From Gavia stellata (lineage: Eukaryota > Chordata > Aves > Gaviiformes > Gaviidae), in the NCBI RefSeq assembly GCF_030936135.1, contig NC_082604.1:5711001-5775000 (forward strand): a stretch of DNA of 64,000 nucleotides. Reading direction: 5' to 3'. Shown piece by piece: positions 13,401-25,400 of the stretch; position 1 is the stretch's first letter, and every line of letters begins with the position of its first letter. The position numbers and the translations under genes were made by a program. Under the pieces are notes generated by a model. That model was not told the DNA's origin and searched no databases. It saw only the letters and a program-made list of their open reading frames with translations.

Positions 13401-16400
13401 GATATCTCTGGACTTCTGAGCATCAGGGAGACATGAAACATTCCTGGGTCAAATTTCTCATCTGGAGGCCTAGCTGCTTGCTGAAGTTAAGGGACGTGGC
13501 TCCAGATACTATCAAAGCAGTTGTGGTAGCAGTTCCTGTGTGTGCAGTTCCACTTTGTCTCCTTCAAACACCTCCATTCTATATGTACCGTCACTGTATA
13601 TGGGGCTTTGGATATGTGCTTGAGAACCTCTTGCTTCTTAATAATAGATAAATAGATACTTGGTTTTGCTACTTCTAGATACTCCCTCACTGTGCTTATT
13701 ATTGAATCACCTATGACATGAAAAGGAATTTGTTATCCCTCTCTGCCTCTTTTATGCAGCAAATAGATAATGCAGCTTCCAGTTCATCATCTTCTGGAGC
13801 TCCTACAGCAAAGACATCTGGACAACAACACCAAATCTGTATAAGCCAGAGCCAGTCTACTTCATCAGTAGTGAATAAGACTACTTCTACTGTTGTAAGT
13901 GTTGCTTCTCTGATGACTACACCAACGCCTGTGACTGGAAAAGCTGCAGTATCAGGTATTAAAGTCCCTTTATGTCTTTCCTATAGAAAGTTAGAATCCA
14001 ATTGCGAGTTCTTTAGATGTCTTCACTGTAAAATGGAAGAACATAGTCACCTGCATTTGTGAATGTGTAAAAGTAGAGTCATGTTTTCTAAAGCATACCT
14101 TATTAGCATAACTTTTGGCTTAGCCAAAGAGCTGTGTAAATAATTTGGCATCCTATCATATGAGTGTATTGACTGTATCTGTTACAAATAACAGTGTAAG
14201 TTGCCCATTGGTATTGGAGAGGGATTTTAGTTTTCATGCCAAGTTCTCATTAGAAGATGCTTTCTGCCTGTTCAAGAGCACAGCGTGCCACTGAATGCTG
14301 GAACTATCAAGGTATCAGCAATACTACAGACTTGATTAGTTTGAAATTGAAATTCCACTGAAGTCGGAGAATCTGCATAAGCAGAATTTGGCTTTGAAGC
14401 TTTGCATCTGCTCTGTTTGGCTTGGAAAGGTGAGAGTTGTTTATTAGGGGGAACTAAAGGCTTTGAAGTCAAAATCCATTAAGTACAGTGATGTAGATTG
14501 GATCTGGAATGTTTCAAGTTAATGAAGAAGAGGTAATAAAGATGGACTGCCCTTATGTAAAGGGGAGTTTTCCTTATTTACTTTTATGGTCCTCCTTTAT
14601 CTTTTGTATCATGGAGGGCAAATATAGCAGGTTTAATTTGAGTATTATGGGTTAAAATTAGAAATTTCCATTTTGACTCCTAACTCACCTGCTGGCATGT
14701 TCTGTTCATTTGAAGTGACTTCTTACTAAGTGGAAACAGTACAAATACAGAAAAGAGAAAGCAAGTGACACTGAGCCCATCTGACAGTGTCTTTTTAAAG
14801 CAGCTCTTCTTGTTTCCTACATACACAGTCTTCCAAACTCCTCTTTTTTTCATCACTCTGTTTCACAGAGCTTGAAAGTAACAGAGTCTTAACGACTGCC
14901 ACAATTCTGCAGTAAGCAGTTGAGTATTTTCCTTTTTGCAAACAAAGCAGCAAGGGTTTTTTTGTAGGAAACAAGCTATTCTAAGTAACCTTCAGATTAA
15001 GACTGCCATTTAGGTATGAGAGTATAATCTAGATTTATTTTAATTTTTTTTTGTAACCTGAGGCACTGACTTCATCATGAATCCCAAAAGAAGCAGTTAT
15101 TTTGATGTTTAAAAAAAGCCACCACAGAACAAACAAAAAAACAAACCAAATGAAAAAAAAAACCCAAAACCTCCTGTTAAAATTGTGCAGATGCATATTC
15201 TTAAAGGCAACTTTTCAAAAAGAATCTCAAAATTTCCCATTGTTTCACAATGAACAGTGTCTCCCACCCATCAAGCTTAATAGGGTTACTTGATAATGTC
15301 CCTTCTCACTTGCCTTGCTGTTTGGGTCCCTTGCTGTGCTATCCTGACACATATGTGCATCACACACTTGGGACATCCTCCAAGGCACACTTTTAAATGA
15401 TGCACTTTCTCATAGTGTGGTAAAAATGTTCTGGGAAGAGACTTGCAAAGCTATGAGCATTTAATTGCTTGCTGGAGGCTGGCTTTGTGCCAAAGGAGAC
15501 CTTTGGTTCACCATTTAACATCCCCAGAAGAACTGCTGGGGGTCAGTGTTTTAAAGGGAGCCAGCCACCACCGCAGAGCTTGGCCATCCTGGGGCTGTGT
15601 GTTTGAGAAGGCTGGAGGTGGAAGAAAAGGTTTTTCCAAGATGTGTGGCACTCAGATTTTTAATTCTAAAAATACGGGCTTTTATTTAAATGAGTCTTAA
15701 AGAGACTAAAATGTTTAAAAAACGAATTGGTGATACTAGGTTAGCCTTCTTGCCTGGTGGTGAAAGCCTTACTGACCAGTGCTATGGATCTTCCAAACCA
15801 AGAGATATCTTCACCAGATCTTGCATGTCTAGTACTTGGAAGGCAGTTATGTTTTTTACACAAGAATAAGAAATTATGAGCGAAGTGGAAACTTTATCTT
15901 GAAACAAATCGTGAGTATAACATTACCATTGTGAAACTAAGAAATGTACTGTTGGCAATGTTCTAAAATAGAAGCCTATTAAATTTCCACAGTCTGAATA
16001 AAAGTTAGCTATAGATTGAATACAGGTATATTGAAAGTAGCCGGTTTAGCAGTAGAAAGGACGGACACAGGCCCAAATCACAGTGTTAGAGTGCTGGCTG
16101 TGGTGGTTTGAGACGTCATCACTGTGGAGGAGAGAGCTGGTGGACAGGTGATGAGTGCTTCTCGCCCGTGGCACTGCGGCGCAGCTTGGAGCCACGTGGG
16201 TTTCCACCGAAGACACCAAGTGCTGCCATTGATAAAGCTATTAATATCTGAATGTCCTGCTTGTTCTCTTAGCCTTGCCTAAAATCAGCGATTTAATTCA
16301 GTCCCCACTTTAATATGCTTCATAGCTTGATTAGCCATCCTTATGGATGTATTCAGTGCATGTTACAGAAAGATGTGGGACACTCAGTTCAGGTATGTCC

Positions 16401-19400
16401 TTCATCAGACTTGCTGCGCAGCCTTGGGCTTGTCACTTAGTTTAAAACACGGTTGGTTGTGCTCTGCTGACTGCAGTGGATGCTGCTGAGCTGAATTGCA
16501 GAGATGTGTGCGGCACTTGGGTACCTCAGTGAGAGTGGCTGTGTAAGTACAGCAGAGCTGTCGGTCACTGGCTTACCAGACCTTTGAGCACAAGGTCTTG
16601 TTCTGACAAGACAGTGTTTTATTCTGTGCTGAGCCTGCTTCAGTTGAAAGGTTTGTGTTACATCAACTTTTGCTTAAGATTACCTAGGTAATTAGGAAAC
16701 TTGCTTTACAAATATCCGAGCGCTGTGCAGCATGTAATACTGCGCACACTGTGGTGCAGCACCCCAGTATTTTAGCAATCATCTGTGTCAGGAAAAACTT
16801 GTCTGACAGTTCACTGAACTGTGTCTTGTTAAGAAGGTGGCACCGCTGGCTTACATGCCATCCTGGTTCAGGCAGAAAGGGAGAGAAGTAGCTGGAGATA
16901 AACAAAATGGTGTGTTTTATTTAACATTTTGTCTTCCGTTCTTCTTGCAGGGTTGCTAAAAATCCACTCAAATCAGTCTAGTCCACAGCAGGCTGTTCTG
17001 ACAGTTCCCAGCCAGCTTAAACAGCTCGGTGTAAACACAGCTTCTGGAGGTGTTCAGACAATACTCATGCCTATGAACAAAGGTAAAGGGCAGAGGAGGA
17101 TGACAGATGGTGTTTGAAAATCCCCTTTGACACAGGGTAGCTCTTGGTCACTGTTGGCATACATGGTCCAAAGTTAGAGGTAGAAGAAAATGTAGCAAGG
17201 AAATTCATCCCTAAACTTTTGTGCTGCAAACACTGTGTTGCTTCTGAACATGGTTATTTGTCAAAGTGTATGAAGTTTGATTTTTTTTTTTTCTTTTCTT
17301 TGTTGTGTTTTTTTGTTGTTTGGTTTTGTTTTGCTTTTTGCTGTTTCTCTCCAGTGATACAGTCGCTTTCCACCAGCAAAGTTTCAGCTGTTACAGCTGT
17401 CACAGCAGCAAGTACGGTTGTCCCTAGTCCCTCTACAGCATCCATCACTAAAGGTAACAAGGAATTTCTCAGTAAGATAAGTAGTAGAAGTAAGCTGGTG
17501 CTGCTTTATGGAAGTGGCCTGACTATGAAAGTAGACTCTGTGACTGTGGGTTCCTTTATTTCCATTGTTAGTAGGGTTTAAATCAAGTAAAAATGGCATC
17601 TGGGGACGAGGAAATTAACAGTGACTTCCCCATCAACAAATCCCAAAGCATAGGCAAGTACAGAGAGAAATGAGGGTGTTCTAGAAAGCTACCACGAGTA
17701 CCTTAAACATTCATTGTTTCAATCCATCATTGCAGAAATACATAGAACAGCATGTATTTAATCACAGTTACTGTGGTCCTCGTAATAGTGACTATGGTGA
17801 AATGTACTGGAGAATGCTCTCCAGCAGCACTAGGTGTAGACAGCACGTGTGCGTGCACGCACACACACACAGGGGAAAGATGTACATACAGTACTTCCCA
17901 GAATAATGCATAGACCAGAGCAGAGATACTCAGAAAGTCCAGTTCTTGCAGAGCTGTCATGCGTCTCCCCCATTCCAGATGAATGGCCAGACTGCCTGGC
18001 TGTTCTGGGTTGGGAACGTCTCTGTCTCTCCTGCTCCTGTCTCACTAGAGTTCTGCCCTAGATGTGAGAAAGTTCACTGATGTCAAAATCAGTGATGTCT
18101 TCAAAAAAAGTCCTCGCTTTGAAATGTCACTTCTTGCTAAAACTGTTAGTAGTTTTCTGTATAGCTCTTTGTTTACAGAAAGGCCAACATACATTTGCAG
18201 GCAGGTCAATCTAGATCAGGCAGCAATATTCAAAACATCAGCAGTTGATTATGCAAATACAAATTTTTTTAAAAAGGATGAGATGTGAGCATGTTGAGAT
18301 TTGGTGGCGGGGGACACAGATTCTGGTGGCTTTCTTTCAGCAGAATTGAAGGCCAGATTTGTTCGTGCTTAACAATCACAACGCAAACAACAAATGACGT
18401 GATGTTATGTAAGACCCTTAGTCTTAGTGGAGTCTCGCAAGACATTCTTTATCAGGCTGACTGGTACTTTTGTCTCTTAAAATGTGCTCTGTTTCTTTGA
18501 AGTTAAGATGGAGCCTGATTCAACAGGACAAAACTGCAGTTCTGTGGGTACACAAGAAGGCCAAGCAGCAGTAAAAACAGAAGAGAGCTCCGAACTTGGG
18601 AATTACGTTATCAAGTAATTGTTCATTTCTCTATGAGGATTTCTGACCTTTGAAATAGCAGGGGGAAAGGAGAAGGTTCTAGGGATACATTCAGGAGTGT
18701 TATGTTTGACCTAGAAATACATTATAAAATCTTCTGTCCCATATGCTGCTGTATCAGTACTAATCCTGTTGGCTGGCATTTGTTTCGGACAGTGTTGCAA
18801 TATTTTCTTTGTAAATGGATTTGTACGCAGGGCTCATGAAAGGGGAAAAAATTATTTGAAGATCTGCAGTTATTTTGGGGTTTGCTAAAATCTCAAGCTG
18901 CCAAAACCTCTTTATCATCCACTGCTTGTATAATTCCCATTGCCATTGTGTGTCCTTACTGAGGGCAAACTGCCCAGCCAAATGCAGGTCAAAAAAGGGT
19001 CATCTAAAATAAGTAGAACTGTCTCTTTTCTTGCCTCTCTAGTCTTGTAAGGCTCATATACTTCTGTATTTTCTTTGTATGAGGCCTATGTTGGTTCAGA
19101 ATTGGAATTAAGTAATAAAGATCATTGGAGTATTTGTTCACTGGATGCTGTGAAATCTAGTGCCTCGTTTTGTGATGCTCTTGCAAGTACTTGTTAGTGT
19201 TTTTTCACCAGAACTCAGTGTGCAGAATTTTCTCTGCATATTTCTTATAATGTGTAGGATGTTTCTTCTGCTCTTGATTCCTCCAGTGGCTGACTTTCCT
19301 GTCTCCATGTTTTGAAAAGTTTTGTTATTCCAAAATATCCCTGCAGACATTACCCTGATAGAGAGTATGTGTAGGAGACAGGAATAAATCTTAAGTCAGT

Positions 19401-22400
19401 ACACACTGGAAATTATCTTAGTTATAAAATAACTAATGGAAAATACAGTTCTTGCAAGTTAAATACAGTATGGCTGGTTAAGTAAAATTTACCTAAACTC
19501 CCATAAGTGCCAAGTTTCCCATGCAGTATCCCATGTTCCTACTGGGACAGCCTGCACTACTAGGTGTGTCTTATACCTCAAAGTAGTGTTGCTGCTTGTG
19601 AGATGATGCCAAGATTTCTTCCAGACCTGCCCAAAAAAGCCTGTCTTCAGTTTCTTCATCACGACAAATGCAGCTTCAGATGTGGACACTTTGGCAAGTG
19701 GAAGGGCTGTTTGAAATACCTTCTCTGGATTGGGGCATAACAGTTTATCCTCATACTAGTATTGCTATAATGCCTTGGGGCTAGGGACTTTAAATGATGC
19801 AGTGATTTTGAAAGCTTTTGCATCTGATTCGTTGCTTCCAACAGTATTCTTCATTGTGATTCTTTTTATCCCTTGCAGCATAGAATATTTGGAGAACATC
19901 CAGCAGCTTTTAACAGCAATAGTGAAGAAGGTTCCATTAATTGCTGAAAAAAGTAAGCAGTAAATGAAAAGGCTTTGCTTTCTATTTTCAGTGTATCAAC
20001 AGAATGCCTTTCATGCTCTGTAGCCGCAAAAATTATTAAAAGGTGGAATGGAATGAAATGAAGCCGCTCTCCTAGAGAGCTTACTCCAGGGGTTATTCTA
20101 AAGGTGCTTAGAATTAGGTTCTTCCAATAAAGCCAAATATGTTGTCACCAGTTATTACCTTTCACCTGTTTTTTTGGTTAGAAATAGATTGTACTTCTTC
20201 ACGTAATGGCTGCAAGTAGGTTGTCTTTTCCCTGGTTTATCCTTAATGGATGTGCTTTTTAAAAAAATTTTTTTCAATATTATTTTTAATTTAATGCCAG
20301 GGTTTCAGAAATGCTTGCAAATATGATAACATAGCTCAGCATTGGAAGTTGTTGGGGTTTTTCCTTTTTTTTTTTTTTTTTTTTTTTAAGCAAAAGGTGG
20401 TAGTTTGCAGAGAAACGTTTTAATCTTTTATGGTACTTTATAATTGCATACCTCTTACTGATGTACGTAGCTGAAAATGTATCAGCCTTCTCGGGTAACT
20501 AATGCACTTTGAACAAGTGGTCCGGGAGACTGGGTAGGGCAGACCCTCTCAAGATAAGCACAGTGAGCAAAGTAAGAGTGGGCAGCACGCTGAAGCTTTC
20601 ATTACATACAGTTCTCTGGCCTGCTGTAGCACTCATGAATCCGTTGCTTAGGTTTCATATCCCTTCCTCATGTTTTTGCCAGGAAACCTTTTCACTGTTG
20701 TTTCATTTTTGTTATAATTAGTGCGGGGGGGGGAATTTTCCAAAGGAAGAAACTTTGACCAGTAAGACAGACTTACAGGTCTACCTCATTACAGTTTTGA
20801 GGGGAAGAAGAGGCTTCAAACAGCCCATAGCCACAGATGTCTGTGTATGTGACCGAGAGGGATGCTGGTTTTGCATCCAAAAACCACAGTGTCTGCTGGA
20901 CATGTCTGTGCTGTGCTCCGAGAGGACACAGCATTTGCAAGAGTTGGAGAGCTACAGTCCTTAATCCTGTAAGCAGGAAACATATTTCCCTCTTCTTCAC
21001 TAAATAACATCAAAACCAGAATTTATCTTACTTCACTTCCTAAAAATTTAATACTGTTTTTGGCTTTGTGTTTTCTAGATGAAGATGCAAGCTCTTTTTG
21101 TGCCAGTTCAGTGGAACAGTATTACAGCTGGAATATTGGAAAGAGGAGGGCAGCTGAGGTAATCCTCTCCTCCTGTGTTTCATAAGCAGTTGTTAGGGAC
21201 ACAAGAAGGATTTGTGAATTATGGAACCTTCCTTGTTGTTGGCTGATTTGTTTTCTGAAGCAGTCTGTCACATTTTAAATGGAAACATTCCCTGCTGCAA
21301 GACGCACTGATTTGTGTCCAGGTAGTGATCCAGTTTATCATTTCTCAAGCAGAAGGGACTCTAAAGGTCATTTTTCAGTTGGTTCAAAGTAAGATATTTT
21401 TGAAGCTTTTTCAAAATCAGAATTTTTGCAAACTGTCCTGTTAGCACTCTATCCTCATCACTCCTCTGTGGCATATCATGGTCACGGTAATTTTACCCAA
21501 CATACTTTGTCCGTCTTTTCATGGGATGTCTGCTTTCTGTAGGAGGAGAATTGAGGGATCTGACATAAGCAATGCTAGTGCTGAAATAGATTGTCAGTTC
21601 ACTAAAGATAAATATTTCAGTTAATCTGGACCTTTTTGTATTGGGGTTGTTATGTTTCCCCCTATTTCTTCATAGTTTTTCATCTTGCTATGGAGTTTTA
21701 CAGGGAAGACGTTAAAACTGATTAGACCCTCTGCTGTTGCCAACTTAAATGATTAAAGAGTTAAACAAAAATTCTGAGCAGCATATTTTGCTCTAGTGGA
21801 TTTCTTGCACTATGCCATCTTAGGTGATACTCGGGAGACGAGACAGTACAAGTCAAGACAAATGTGTCTGTGCCCCTCTAAGTGTGCGTTCCTGTTTCTC
21901 GAGGTTTTGTTTGGATGAGAAAGCAGAGTTTAAATGACCTGCCTACAGCTGCCTAATGTCAGGATTAGAACCATCTTCCACATTTGTTTTTCCTGTCATT
22001 CTGACTTCTGAGAAAATTGCGTTCCTTTTTGTTTTCCTTGCAACCCGGATTATTGTTCTGGGCCATAGCTGAGCCTTAAATGTTTTAGCCAGTGTGATGA
22101 GATTTCCTTTTGCTTTGTCACAGTGGCAGCGAGCAATGACAGTGAGAAAGATCCTACAAGAAATCATAGAGAAGCACCCCAGGTTTCACAACATTACACC
22201 CCTGAAAACAAAGCACGTGGTGCACTGGTGTCGATGCCATGGCTACACTCCACCTGACCCGGAGACCTTGCGGAACGATGAGGACTCGATTGAAGACGTG
22301 CTGACACAGATAGACAGTGAGCCAGGTGAGTATGGAGGGACAGAAAACTCCTTTTTGCCAAAGACGCTGTTTATTAAACGGCTCAAGGCTGTGTGTATGC

Positions 22401-25400
22401 GCACACACGTGCTGCTGCTTCAGGAGAAGAGGATTCTTACTTTCTTTGGTTTTTAACTTGTTTCACTCGAATAACAGAAGTTGGAGACCTTAAGCACAAG
22501 CCTACAAGTGAGGCTGCCCCTTGTTCCTACTAATCCTGACATTCTCCGGGCCCTCTTTTGGGTTTTATTATGCTTCAGGGCCTTTGGAGGCCCAGTGTAG
22601 GTAAATCTTACAAGAGATGATTCTTGGCCCACAATGTAATCATTTGTAAGCGGGCACACAAACTAAGCATAGGGAGTAATGACAGTTCTGCCCTTGGGTA
22701 AGCTTAGCCTCTGTTAAAACTTACCGTGCAAACAGTTCAGGTACAAAAACCCCCCAAAACTGGCAGCGGCAGCGTAGAGCTCAGTGGGGGTTAACTTGCC
22801 TCCAAAAGTAAAATGAATTGGCCCGTGTGAAGCTTCACATTGTGTTACTGCAGCTGCTACATTATTGTACTAGCTCTGGGATCTCCACAGTCCATTTTAG
22901 TATGTATTAAACACACACCTTTAATTTCATCCCTTCTTCACAGTTAAGCTCCCTTGTTTCACCTTCAGATAATCCCTTTCCCAAAGCTGAATATTTTTCT
23001 GTTCTGATGATACAGGGATTTAAGGTATTTCATAGAAGTGTATGGATTTGATTATTCTTTGCTCAGTCTGGCCCTGCATTGCAGTTGTTGAAGGTGGAAA
23101 GGAAGCCTACATCCACTTTCTAATATTTCTATCTAAATAACTAGATTTGTGTTTGTCTTTGAAGAAAAGAATCTGTTTATTGTGTAGATTTCCACTAAAG
23201 GTTTTACTGGCTCGTGTCGAGCATGCAGAGAAGAGGTTACCCTTTTGTAATTCCACTGCAAATCTGTCCTCTGATACTTCTTAAAAAGCATGATAATACT
23301 TTTCACAATGTAAAAGATGAGTTAGTGCTACATGGTGCCTACGTAGTAAAAACTCCATGTCTCCAAGCAAGTTGAAGAGCATCAGACTGCTTTGCCAGTT
23401 GTCAAAAAGCTTCTGTGAGAATGGTTAGGAGGCTCGCATTAGCCTGGTTTTGTCCGAAATGCAGCCACCTTGACTGGTGTAGGGGCAGGTGAGGGAGAGG
23501 ACCATGAGTGTCATGAAGATATAATTAGAAGGCTCTCAATAACTGTTTGCCTTTCTGTTCATCCTTATGTTTGGTAGGAACTGCAAAAATAACTTCCAGT
23601 TACCTTAATTTCTTATCATATTTTGAGTGTGTTTATAAACAGCTTTCCATAACCTATTGTGTTTAATTGGTTGCTTCTTTTTCAGAATGCCCTTCATCTT
23701 ACAGCAGTGGTGAGGAGCTGTGCCGAAAACTAGAGGAACTACAGCAATTTCTGAAACGAGAACCAGAACATGAAGAGGAAGTAGATATTCTCAACTTTAG
23801 CGAGCCATTAAAAATAAACATTAAGAAAGAACAGGAGGAGAAACAAGAGGAGATGAAGTTCTACTTGGCTTCCTTGCCTGCATCAGAGTTTGTGAGGGAC
23901 ACTGCAGAGAAGGTAATAAGTGAATCATAAAGCTAATAAGAGCTGCTGTTGTGGTCTTACATTTATTTAGTTGCCTTTCTTTCATCTATATGGTCTCTGG
24001 ATGCTTTGTGAAAGTTTTTATAAATGCTCTGGAAAAATTAGACCTCCTGACTGACGATACGCAGCTGGCCAGTGCTGGCAGGAGTAGGTGAAGCATGCCA
24101 GCCAGGAGGTCATTTCAGAGTAGCTGTGTTGTAGGGCTTAGCACCAGAAAAATCATCCTGGAAGGCTAGAAGCAAGGGGAAATGAGGGAACAGGAGCGCT
24201 AGCACTGAATTCTCCCTGTCCTATCATGTGAAAGATTTGGGCTTGTTGCTTGGAGCAGTGGCGTTTAGTAGTAGCTCCTGAAAAGGAGGTGCGGTAAAGC
24301 TAAGACCGCAGCAAACTTCTCTACTGCTTGGGTTTATTCCCTCTATTCAAATTAGGGTAAAAGAAAGGGGGGGGGGGGCGTGTTCTATCACAGCAGCAGG
24401 AGGGAAAGAGAGGAGACTGACTCAGCTTGTAGGAAAGAGCGCTTGCCATTGTACCAGCAGAGACGGGAGCAGCCGAGGGGTTTGCATGCAGCAGTTGTGG
24501 GAGAAAGAAATTATCTCTGTCTCCACCTCAAATGCTGCCATCAAGGGACAAAACTTTGGTTCTGCACTGTATCTAGTCTCTTGCTACATAGGTGGCAAGG
24601 GCACAGGCATGATGAGAGGGTGACTGGGAGATGAAACACTCTTGATGTGGAACTTTTGTGCCAGGAGTACTGTTTAAAGTGGTTTCAGTTGCCATAGTTA
24701 GGTACAGGGAAGATTGTGAATAGATGGATTGAATGTATGTACAGTTTTAAAATGGAGCTTCCATTCTCAATCCAAAGATGCCCAATACAGCCTGGTGTTT
24801 GTGTGGACTTTCTGAAACAAAAATTAAAACCTGCTTTTATTTCCTCTGTGTTTTAGAGGCATTTCTGCAGGCTGTTCTAATGGGCAAGCTTCATTTTCTC
24901 CAGACTGTTTTTTTTTTTTTTTTTAAATGAAGCCTGAGATTACACTGCCTGAAAGTTCTGCAGTGTCTGCTTGCTTGTTTTTTAACTACCCTTTGTAATA
25001 GATTGTTTCTGTTATCTCATTCTCATCTGTAGCAAAATGTGGGTTGTGTTATTTGAAATATTATTTTTTTTTCTCTCTCTCTTATTTTATAGATAGGGAT
25101 TTCTTTTCAGCCTGCTGAGGTACAAAAGAATGTTTATGCATCAGTAATAGAAGATATGATTTTAAAGGTAAGAAATTACTTCACATTAAGAACTTTCCTG
25201 TGACTGTATTAACCCAGTAATGTAGAAAAAAAGATTGAATATCCTTATTAATATGCATTTATCAAATCAGGAGATGCAGAGTCTGATGTCTGTCTTTGTG
25301 CATGTATAGAAAGATATATAGCTGACCAAAGAGTGTCATATACTTCTGTGTGTGTTTTCAGCTTTCTGACTGATTTGTTGGCTTGGACACAGAATAGTGA

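Noticed and set aside
22094-22123. Methionine-led extension before the WQRAM exon of YEATS2
   Set aside because: These codons are the polypyrimidine tract and acceptor (tttgtcacag) read through. The exon starts at 22124.
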